Source: Sulfuricella sp. | GTDB lineage: Bacteria > Pseudomonadota > Gammaproteobacteria > Burkholderiales > Sulfuricellaceae | Length of the DNA stretch: 15,181 nt | Assembly (NCBI GenBank): GCA_030696235.1 | Contig: JAUYSN010000261.1 | Coordinates: forward strand, 1-15,181 | Direction: 5' to 3' | Part shown: piece after piece, positions 9,601 to 15,181 of the stretch | How the letters are laid out: the number at the start of each line of letters is the position of its first letter | Numbering within the stretch: the first letter of the stretch is position 1 | Made by a program: the position numbers and the translations under genes | Notes under the pieces: model-generated | Told to the model about the DNA's origin: nothing | What the model saw: the letters and a program-made list of their open reading frames with translations, nothing else | Database searches by the model: none

Positions 9601-12235
9601 AGGGTTCTTCAGCGGCAGGCGCAACCATTTCGGCAGCAAGTCCCTCAATGACATCGAAGCTGGGCAGGCTGATTTCTGCAATGGGCTCAGCAGACTCCTC
9701 CGCAAGAGCGATTTCCTCCTCAACGGAAGCAGGCATTGCACCGGCCTGCGGCGCAACCTCGACCACTTCCGCTCCGCTCTTCAACTGCCCCGCCGTAGCG
9801 ATCAGGGCATCGGCATCGACAGCCACTGCGCCTTTGCTTTGCAGTTGCCCCACCCATTGCTCGAACGCTGCGCACGCCTGCTCGACAAAATTCAGCAGGG
9901 CGGGAGTGGCGGCCCTCTCATCCTGCAGCCATTTGTTCATCACCTGCTCGACCGCCCAGGCAACCTCTCCCAAGTCTGTCAGGCCGACCATGCGTCCACT
10001 GCCTTTCAGGGTATGGAAGCCGCGCCGGATCGTGGTTAGCGCCTCGCGGTCGCCAGGCTGCTCATGGCTGGTCCGCAGATTCTCGCTGATGGTAGCCAAT
10101 ACCTCGGCCGCCTCTTCCAGGTAAATCTGGAGCATTTCGGCGTCGACTGCTTCCTCGGAGGCATCCCGCAAGCGTTCGGTTTCTTGCGAGGGCGCCACAG
10201 GCACCTTGGTCTCGGCCAAGGCGGCAACCGCGCCCGCCAGTCCGGCAGCAGGCGCTTCCTGCTCTTCATCGAGCAGGCGCCTTGCGGTTGTAGCTTGTTC
10301 CTTCAGTTCCGAATCGGCCACCAGCTCGGCGTCCTGAGCCAGACCGGACAGGGATTTTTCCAGCCGCTGGCGCGCCGCCAAATCTTCGGGGTGAGCCTGC
10401 CACTCCTGGAAGTTTTCCTGCGCCAGATGTTTTTGTGTATCCAGACTGGCTTCGATGCTTTCTTCCGCCAGAGTTTCCTCGACCTCTTCTTGAGGAGCAG
10501 CCGTTTTTTCCTCCGGCTCGCCCGTCAAACGAGACAGGGTCCGGCTAATAATGTTTTCCGCATCCGCGCGGCCATGCTGGACTTCTTCGATGTAGAAACC
10601 CAGGCTGCTCAGGCCTTCAGCCACCCCCTCCAGCTCCTGCGGGCTCGGCTCATAAGCCGGATCGGCAAAGCGCCGGATACTGGAATGGCAGATGCCAAGC
10701 AGCTTGCCCGCCTTGCCAAGATCGAGAATGGTCAGGGCACCGGAAATCTGCTTCAGGGCAGATTCGAGCGAGGGAATGCCCTCCCGCTTGGTCGTATCCC
10801 TGAAGAACGCATCCAGCACTTCCTCGATCCGCCGCAGATTGGCCTGAATTTCATGTGCCACCTGAGCCAACAGAAGTTTTTCCTGGGCTTTGCGGCTGAT
10901 GTCGCCAAGGTTGGGGATTCCCGCTGCATCGATTTCTTCCTGGCGGCCACTTAAAACAGCCGACATACGCTGGGTCTGGATTTCCAGCTGCTTTGCCAAT
11001 TCATCGTTGAACTGGGCAAAGTTTTCCAGCACATTCTCCGCCAGCAGCAGAGCCGTGGCCACTTCTATCGCTATCAGATCAGAACGAGCGCCTTTCTCCA
11101 TTGCCCCTTCTCCCTCTGGGAGAGAGTTAGGCTGAGCGGCTACGAGCGCTTGCGTCTGCACGAGCAGGCCATGCAAAGGGCGGTTATCCAGCGCCCGGCT
11201 TTTTTCTACCAGACGGATCAAGGGCTCCTGCAAATTTTTCAGGCTTTCTTTATGGCCAGTGGTGAATTTCAACCACAACTCCTTGACCGGCGTCAGCAAC
11301 TCCTTCAGTTCCCGAAGCAGGGGTTGGAGCCGAGCCGAGTCGACCTGTGCAGCAGTGGCCGCCTGAGGCAAACAGCTTTCCAGATCGAACACCTGCTTGA
11401 CCTGCTTGATCCGCTCGCTCACCGGCTGGCTGCGAGCCACCCGGTACAGCAAATCGCGCAGCAGGTGTTCCGCCACCTTGGACGAGGATTCGACCAGCTT
11501 GCGAATCTGCTGATCAATCTTGCCCAGCAGCCGCTTGGCTTCGGCATCGGGACTCAACCCATTGTTGAGCAAACCTTCTATCAGTGCCCCTGCGGACCAC
11601 CAGAAGGTACGTTGCGCCGGCAAGCTCTGAGCTCGCTCGATGGCCAGCAATGCCACGCGCATCGTCTCCATCCCCGCCGGGTCGTCCGGCGTGCGAAGAA
11701 ATTTAAGCAAGCCCCACTGAAAGCGCGCGCGCTCAGCTTTGGCCAGCACCTGCAGTTCGGCCTCGCTCACTGGCTTCGCATAGCCATCCTTCGGTGCGCG
11801 CGCGGACAAATCCGGGAAAAACAAGTCGCTTTCGGCAAAATCCGAGGCATTACGTGCCTGATGCAAACTTTTATAGACCGGGTAGAGCCTGAGCGGCACA
11901 TCCGGCTCGCCATCAAGCAGACTGGAGAGATATTTGGAGAGCGCAGCAATGGCCTGGTTAACGACTTCGATATTGGCGGCGGAGGGAGCAACCTCCTGCT
12001 TCTCCAGAGCGGCCACCAGCTTTTCGATCTCACCGCTAACGCGCGCAGCCCCTTCCAGGCCGACCATCAGGATGGCGCCGTTCACCTGATGCAGGTGAGT
12101 CAGGCAATAGCGTAACGGGGAAAAATCGCTGGGGTTGCCGAAGAATCCCGCCAGATTCTGCCTGGCCTGGTCCAGCGCCTGGTCGATTTCGCCTTTGACC
12201 CAGGTCAGTGGGCCGATGTCCAACTCGGTGGCCAT
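6620..12235 (-). CDS. chpA: ChpA/PilL-type hybrid chemosensory histidine kinase (multi-Hpt CheA with CheW and receiver domains)
   Basis: This 1871-residue cytoplasmic kinase belongs to the type IV pilus (Pil-Chp) pathway. The N-terminus (WVKGEIDQALDQARQ) matches ChpA/PilL. Hpt-like modules show phospho-acceptor positions His49 (LHQVNGA), a degenerate unit with Lys495 in the His place (LKQISGA), His741 (HTLKGSGRM, canonical), His996 (HTLCGIS, Lys replaced by Cys) and His1185 (HTFKGSARM, canonical). An acidic Ala/Glu/Pro linker spans about 830-946. The kinase core has the N box HLLRNSLAHGVE (Asn1464, His1468), DDGAGFN and GRGVGLDVV, then a CheW domain (about 1610-1730) and a receiver with VDDS and phospho-acceptor Asp1801 (VDIEMPRMDG). 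ATG 12235 is preferred to the upstream TTG at 12256 because it aligns with ChpA and lies 13 bases after the pilJ stop. A dispersed repeat seems inserted at about residues 367-378. Confidence 0.95.
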   Translation of the reverse strand: MATELDIGPLTWVKGEIDQALDQARQNLAGFFGNPSDFSPLRYCLTHLHQVNGAILMVGLEGAARVSGEIEKLVAALEKQEVAPSAANIEVVNQAIAALSKYLSSLLDGEPDVPLRLYPVYKSLHQARNASDFAESDLFFPDLSARAPKDGYAKPVSEAELQVLAKAERARFQWGLLKFLRTPDDPAGMETMRVALLAIERAQSLPAQRTFWWSAGALIEGLLNNGLSPDAEAKRLLGKIDQQIRKLVESSSKVAEHLLRDLLYRVARSQPVSERIKQVKQVFDLESCLPQAATAAQVDSARLQPLLRELKELLTPVKELWLKFTTGHKESLKNLQEPLIRLVEKSRALDNRPLHGLLVQTQALVAAQPNSLPEGEGAMEKGARSDLIAIEVATALLLAENVLENFAQFNDELAKQLEIQTQRMSAVLSGRQEEIDAAGIPNLGDISRKAQEKLLLAQVAHEIQANLRRIEEVLDAFFRDTTKREGIPSLESALKQISGALTILDLGKAGKLLGICHSSIRRFADPAYEPSPQELEGVAEGLSSLGFYIEEVQHGRADAENIISRTLSRLTGEPEEKTAAPQEEVEETLAEESIEASLDTQKHLAQENFQEWQAHPEDLAARQRLEKSLSGLAQDAELVADSELKEQATTARRLLDEEQEAPAAGLAGAVAALAETKVPVAPSQETERLRDASEEAVDAEMLQIYLEEAAEVLATISENLRTSHEQPGDREALTTIRRGFHTLKGSGRMVGLTDLGEVAWAVEQVMNKWLQDERAATPALLNFVEQACAAFEQWVGQLQSKGAVAVDADALIATAGQLKSGAEVVEVAPQAGAMPASVEEEIALAEESAEPIAEISLPSFDVIEGLAAEMVAPAAEEPLAAEGLPAEEIMLEATEPEEEISQPSIEATAPAAMVEIEAPVIEALASVAPELGAEEIAPELLPETEILVGDVTLSSALFDIFMSEAKQRVAVLQEELARLEDLPDLPIREDFMRAAHTLCGISRTVGLPALAELSFELEKWLREMLDHPQPANGKQVKVTGDAVIALNKMVQAVEEQKMPKPAKQAVRSLQALVKKARADGEKAASSALAERASAHVEQPAEVMKPTEVVKPMASFPEVERRVEVVRTAAFEVPMPTSRDDFDLDILPLFLEEAQDLYPLVGTQVRTWREKPAGQQAPQDLQRSLHTFKGSARMAGALQLGDLIHNMETRVVDAAEAGPPAASLFDELFTYFDKIGDLLDRLQAGPEAPIAKEIAAGQPDIQLLEPTAKPGVQQLRVRADILDRLVNEAGEISIARSRVEGEMQGFKQSLLELTENVIRLRNQVREIEIQAESRMQSQANQTGGVAETFDPLEFDRFTRFQELTRFLAESVNDVATVQQALLNSLGEADAALLQQARQNRELQQELMHIRMVPLSSVADRLHRIVRQTARELDKKASLEIKGGEVELDRSVLEKMTAPFEHLLRNSLAHGVESAADRIRASKPETGAIRIEARQEGNEIVLTLSDDGAGFNLEAIRGRAIQMDKLQADSDIPPSRLLDTIFEPGFSTAEEVTQVAGRGVGLDVVRSEIAGLGGRVEAAPGEHGGAVFSIYLPLTLAVAQAVLVRSGEKIYALPSAMVDQVKEFKSAGLEEIQRKGEIEWQNNRYPLFYLPRLLGDLEQVPETHRYAMTLLLRSGSQRVAVQVDEILGNREIVIKNIGPQLARVPGIAGATVLGNGQVALIINPAPLAQRIAQQIPAIGAEASAVPTAETVAPTIMVVDDSLTVRKITSRLLAKEGYQVVTAKDGVDALQHLQDILPDVMLVDIEMPRMDGFELTKNVRSDPQTAHIPIIIITSRTAEKHRNYAMELGVNAYLGKPFQEDELLGHIAGFLKKP
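11104..11138. repeat. Probable dispersed palindromic repeat inside the chpA coding frame
   Basis: The perfect inverted repeat TCTCCC (11109-11114) and GGGAGA (11118-11123) around TCT, flanked by CCCCT and GTTAGGCTGAG, resembles the common proteobacterial repeat core CCCTTCTCCCTCTGGGAGAAGG followed by a TTAGG-TGAGG tail. Such copies are normally intergenic. Here it is read in frame on the minus strand as a low-complexity stretch, NSLPEGEGAMEKGARS, between helical Hpt-like modules, so it seems to have been accommodated as a linker. The identification rests on my recollection of that repeat family. Confidence 0.5.
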
Positions 12236-12248
12236 GCTCTTCGGTTGC

Positions 12249-14402
12249 CTATGCAAGTTTGAAGCCCGCCACCGAGCCTTTCAGCTCGGCAGCCAGTTCG
12301 GTCAACTGACCAACAGAAGCGGCGGTCTGCCTGGTGCCGTCCGTGGTCTGGTTGGTAATGTCCTGAATATCCTGCATGTTCGTTGCCACTTTGCCGGCGG
12401 CCTCCGCCTGTGCCTGGGTCGCCCTGGAAATGGTGTCGATCAGATCCGCCAGGCTGCGCGTAACCCGCTCGATCTCGGACAGGGCCTGGCCTGCCGCATC
12501 TGACAGCTTGGCGCCTTCCACCACACCCTGGGTGCTCTGCTCCATGGCTGCCACCGCATCGTGGGTATCGGTCTGAATGGTCTTCACGATCGCGCCGATC
12601 TGCTTGGTTGCCTCGCCCGAACGCTCCGCCAAGCGCTGCACCTCTTCCGCCACCACGGTGAAGCCGCGTCCCGCCTCACCGGCGGAAGCGGCCTGAATCG
12701 CCGCGTTCAGTGCCAGAATGTTGGTTTGTTCGGTAATGTCGGAAATCAGTTCCACGATCTCGCTAATCTCCTGGGAGCTTTCACCCAGCCGCTTGATCCG
12801 TTTCGCCGTTTCCTGAATCTGCCCGCGAATCTCGTTCATGCCGGCAATCGAGTTCTGCACCGCCACGGCACCCTTGTCCGCGGCTTGCAGGGATTGCTGC
12901 GCCACTTTCGCCGACTTGGCGGCGTTGGCCGACACCTCGTTAATGGAGTCTGCCATCTGCAGCACCGCCGTACTGGTTTCCTCAATTTCACGCGACTGCT
13001 TTTCCGAAGCCTGCAGCAGATGCTCAGAGGTGCCCTGCGCCTCCTGGGAAGCCCGTGCCACTTGCTCTGTTGCCTTGTTCACCCCCACCACCAGCGAGCG
13101 CAACTCGTCGATCGCGTAGTTGATCGAGTCGGCAATAGCGCCGGTGATATCCTCGGTCACTCGCGCCCTCACGGTCAGGTCACCTTCCGCCAGATCGCCC
13201 ATTTCATTGAGCAGCCGCAGAATCGCCTCCTGGTTCCGTTTGTTTTCATTCTCGCTGATGGCCGCCTTCCGCTTGGTGTCATCCAGCAACACCTTGGCGA
13301 ACAGCACTGCGGCAGAAAGCGCGAAGCTTGCGAAGATAACCGTCAGGATTCCTTCCAGCAGGCCGCTGCTGGCATTCTTGTTGTAACTCTCGGTCAGCTT
13401 GCTGGAGAAGTCCAGCATCCTGTCGCCGTCCTTGAACAAGGAACGCTGAGCATCCTGGGCCGCCGCCAGTCCCTGAACGTTTTGCAGTGTCTGATCGACA
13501 TGCATGGAAAAATCCTTGAAGGTTGCGTCGATTTCTCCCAGCATTTCGCGCACCTCAGGGTCTTTGACCGGGGTCAGCAACATGCCGCCGCTCCCGTTAT
13601 CCAGACCGGCCAAGATATTGCGGAAGATGGCGAGGCTTCTGCCTTGCAGGAAGGCTTCGTCGAGATCGGAATCGCTTCCCGACAGCAGCAGAATATTGGC
13701 ATTTTTCGCAATCCGCTGGGTCACCATCCCCATCTGCCGTGCGGCGGAAACCTCCCGCACGCCCGCACCCGACTGAATCAGCTGGCCGGCCAGCAGCTCG
13801 GTAAGTTCGAGCAAGGCCGTGTTGCTGGTGTTAACCCCGGCAACGCTGTTACTCAGGTTGATCAGGTTTTTTTCCTGGGAAGAAATCTGCCCGATATCCT
13901 TGCGCATCTTGCTCCATAGCGCGCCCATCTCTTTCAGCTTCGGCTGAACGGCGTCCGGCGAGGCGGGCATACCGTCGCCACCCTGGGTCAGGTTTTTGAT
14001 GTGCTGGGAAAAACGCTGGTCGGCTTGCTTCAACTGGGCAAAGGCGATCGGGTTACCCTGCGCCGCCTGCTGTGCGCCCTTCGCGATCCGTTGCGACAAC
14101 ATCTGCATTTCTGTCGAAATACTCGCATGCTGTTTCAGGATATACAGGTTCACACCGTACCAGATCAGCGGAGAAAAGGAGAAAAGCACAGCAACGGCCC
14201 ACGCACCGCCCAGTATCCCCAACTGCTGCTTCAAAGGTTTTTCGCCGATAAGCGGCAGGGGCTGCCCCGTATCACCGGCCATCTTCTGGAGCCCTTTCAT
14301 CACCAGGGTAGTATTCAGCCCCAACTTTGTTGTCGGCCCGGCTGGATCAGACTGTCCGGACTTTCCCTTGAAAAGATTGAAACTTGGCAACTTGAATCCC
14401 AT
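12249..14402 (-). CDS. pilJ: PilJ-type methyl-accepting chemotaxis receptor of the type IV pilus chemosensory system
   Basis: This 717-residue inner-membrane receptor signals to ChpA through PilI. There is a cytoplasmic N-terminal tail of about 60 residues, TM1 at about 64-88 ([20 protein letters not shown]), and a periplasmic domain with two PilJ repeats marked by LSQRIAKGA and [17 protein letters not shown]2 follows at about 348-370, then a HAMP region with [17 protein letters not shown], and a long cytoplasmic coiled coil whose hairpin tip reads [24 protein letters not shown]. The HAMP/linker block [15 protein letters not shown] and [13 protein letters not shown] closely match Pseudomonas PilJ. 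It ends in VAGFKLA with no CheR-binding pentapeptide. ATG 14402 has GGAG 8 bases upstream; a GTG at 14435 would add 11 residues but lacks a ribosome site. chpA follows after 13 bases with no pilK in between. Confidence 0.95.
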   Translation of the reverse strand: MGFKLPSFNLFKGKSGQSDPAGPTTKLGLNTTLVMKGLQKMAGDTGQPLPLIGEKPLKQQLGILGGAWAVAVLFSFSPLIWYGVNLYILKQHASISTEMQMLSQRIAKGAQQAAQGNPIAFAQLKQADQRFSQHIKNLTQGGDGMPASPDAVQPKLKEMGALWSKMRKDIGQISSQEKNLINLSNSVAGVNTSNTALLELTELLAGQLIQSGAGVREVSAARQMGMVTQRIAKNANILLLSGSDSDLDEAFLQGRSLAIFRNILAGLDNGSGGMLLTPVKDPEVREMLGEIDATFKDFSMHVDQTLQNVQGLAAAQDAQRSLFKDGDRMLDFSSKLTESYNKNASSGLLEGILTVIFASFALSAAVLFAKVLLDDTKRKAAISENENKRNQEAILRLLNEMGDLAEGDLTVRARVTEDITGAIADSINYAIDELRSLVVGVNKATEQVARASQEAQGTSEHLLQASEKQSREIEETSTAVLQMADSINEVSANAAKSAKVAQQSLQAADKGAVAVQNSIAGMNEIRGQIQETAKRIKRLGESSQEISEIVELISDITEQTNILALNAAIQAASAGEAGRGFTVVAEEVQRLAERSGEATKQIGAIVKTIQTDTHDAVAAMEQSTQGVVEGAKLSDAAGQALSEIERVTRSLADLIDTISRATQAQAEAAGKVATNMQDIQDITNQTTDGTRQTAASVGQLTELAAELKGSVAGFKLA

Positions 14403-14440
14403 GCTTAAATCTCCATCCCTAGTTTTATTTGCCACTCACA

Positions 14441-14452
14441 GAATGATCATTC
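14441..14452. other. 12-bp perfect palindrome in the pilI-pilJ gap
   Basis: GAATGATCATTC is a perfect dyad in the 70-bp space between the pilI stop and the pilJ start. It could be an operator for a dimeric regulator or a small RNA hairpin in the pilIJ-chpA transcript. No function can be assigned from one copy, and a 12-bp palindrome can occur by chance. Confidence 0.3.
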
Positions 14453-14472
14453 ATAGAGCCCGCCGAACACCC

Positions 14473-14991
14473 TTATGACAGGCCCACGTTCAAGAACTGG
14501 GCGTGCCCGGTCAACACCTGCATGTTCAGTTCCTGCCACCGCTGTCCGGTTTCATCATGGTATTCGGCAGCAACCCAGGGTGGAGCCTCACCCTCTATTT
14601 CCACCCGTTGCATTTTCTCAGGATTGCGCAATCCCAGCATGCGACTGACGACGATTCCGCAATTGACAGAAAATTTCTGGTGAACCAGAAGCAAGCGACA
14701 ATCCACGCCGAATTGCGTTGGCACGCCACCGAGAAAATGGGAAAAATCAACGATGCCATAGAGATTGCCGCGAAAATTCGCCACGCCGCAAAACCATGAC
14801 TGCGCCAGGGGAACGGACGTCAGCTTGGGAATAGGCAACGCCTCGCTGATATCGGAAAGATTGACCAGCCAGAATTGCGAGCCGATCTGAACACCCAGCC
14901 TGGAGGGGCTGGCCGTATCGCTGGATGCCAAGCTCTGCAGCTTGGCCATCACGCTCTCGTGAAATTCTCGCAGGCTGATTTTTCTTGCCAT
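14473..14991 (-). CDS. pilI: PilI, CheW-like coupling protein of the type IV pilus chemosensory system
   Basis: This 172-residue single CheW-domain protein links receptor PilJ to kinase ChpA. The domain starts at about residue 30 (LGVQIGSQFWLVNLSDISEALP). The best match to Pseudomonas PilI is the block SWFCGVANFRGNLYGIVDFSHFLG (there TWVKGVANVRGRLLPIMDL). Further matches are the following basic segment RLLLVHQKF, the GIVVSRMLGLRN block and the terminal FLNVGLS (FLDVAV in P. aeruginosa). The ATG at 14991 has AAGGG 6 bases upstream. It is the first gene of the visible pilI-pilJ-chpA operon. pilG and pilH, which usually come just before pilI, are not seen in the remaining 190 bases, where a repeat element lies instead. 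Confidence 0.92.
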   Translation of the reverse strand: MARKISLREFHESVMAKLQSLASSDTASPSRLGVQIGSQFWLVNLSDISEALPIPKLTSVPLAQSWFCGVANFRGNLYGIVDFSHFLGGVPTQFGVDCRLLLVHQKFSVNCGIVVSRMLGLRNPEKMQRVEIEGEAPPWVAAEYHDETGQRWQELNMQVLTGHAQFLNVGLS

Positions 14992-15042
14992 CTGCTACCC
15001 TTGTAAGCACCAAGCAACGTACGGGAACATGGAGATCAACCT

Positions 15043-15181
15043 AGCAGCCTGTCGGACTTAAAGGAAATCGGCTGCAAATCCGCCTGAGCGGTCCATATTT
15101 CGCCGCTTTTTTGGTCAATAGAACGACTATTGACCTGCAAAACCGGCAAAATCTGTCCTCGCCCAGCCGAATTTTCGCTTC
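15043..15181. mobile_element. Putative end of a mobile or dispersed repeat element upstream of pilI (continues beyond window)
   Basis: The stretch from 14992 to the window end contains no convincing gene. AGCAGCCTGTCGGACTTAA begins at 15043, preceded by CT to give a CTAG, and looks like a transposon or MITE terminus of the CCGACAGGCTGCTAG type seen repeatedly in betaproteobacterial genomes. Inside it, GGTCAATAG (15113-15121) and CTATTGACC (15127-15135) form a perfect 9-bp stem with a 5-base loop. Low-complexity runs and the absence of long frames fit a non-coding terminal region or a non-autonomous element. The other end is outside the window, so neither type nor length can be given. Confidence 0.45.

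Noticed and set aside
12561..13919. 452-codon plus-strand open frame opposite pilJ
   Set aside because: It is antisense to the PilJ signalling domain; His/Arg/Leu-rich low-information translation and no ribosome site pattern.
15113..15135. The 9-bp inverted repeat as a rho-independent terminator
   Set aside because: The stem is AT-rich and no T-run follows on either strand; it fits better as internal structure of the repeat element.

Overview
The window looks like a chromosomal segment from a betaproteobacterium, probably of the Nitrosomonadales/Rhodocyclales type. I infer this from the moderately GC-rich codon use, the LPS/Kdo, TolC and PilI-PilJ-ChpA protein types, and the style of the repeats. 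The family or genus cannot be fixed from the sequence alone. It holds housekeeping and surface-function genes, and I see no phage, plasmid, CRISPR or defence locus.

Layout. (1) Positions 1-1385, plus strand: the last 43 codons of a probable heptosyltransferase (WaaC-like), overlapping waaA (Kdo transferase), so this is an LPS inner-core unit. (2) Positions 1473-3596, minus strand: a PCMT-family methyltransferase followed by a TolC-type outer-membrane efflux/secretion protein. (3) Positions 3671-6505, plus strand: a complete TPP riboswitch, thiC (HMP-phosphate synthase) and uppP (undecaprenyl-diphosphatase). thiC carries an in-frame TAA at codon 329 where the family has a Tyr; the rest of the frame is intact through the C-terminal iron-sulfur Cys motif. 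(4) Positions 6620-14991, minus strand: a type IV pilus chemosensory operon, pilI (CheW-like) - pilJ (receptor) - chpA/pilL (giant CheA hybrid with several Hpt-like modules and a C-terminal receiver). pilK and chpB are not present between or after these genes, and pilG/pilH are not in the window. (5) Positions 14992-15181: no gene; it holds what looks like the end of a mobile or dispersed repeat element upstream of pilI.

Three intergenic gaps (1382-1454, 2847-2907, 6528-6606) are each filled by a different inverted pair of short palindromes bounded by GTAG and CTAC. This is the architecture of REP doublets (BIME/REPIN) of the RAYT-associated type. One supplies the stop codon of waaA. A fourth, unrelated dispersed repeat appears to lie in frame inside chpA (about 11104-11138).

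How the parts work together: WaaC/WaaA build the Kdo-heptose core on lipid A; TolC is the outer-membrane duct for tripartite pumps; ThiC makes the thiamine pyrimidine under TPP feedback; UppP recycles the lipid carrier for peptidoglycan and O-antigen; and PilI/PilJ/ChpA sense surface or chemical cues to control twitching pili. I found no convincing previously undescribed system. The observations most worth a second look are the thiC nonsense codon, the REP doublets and the in-frame repeat in chpA.
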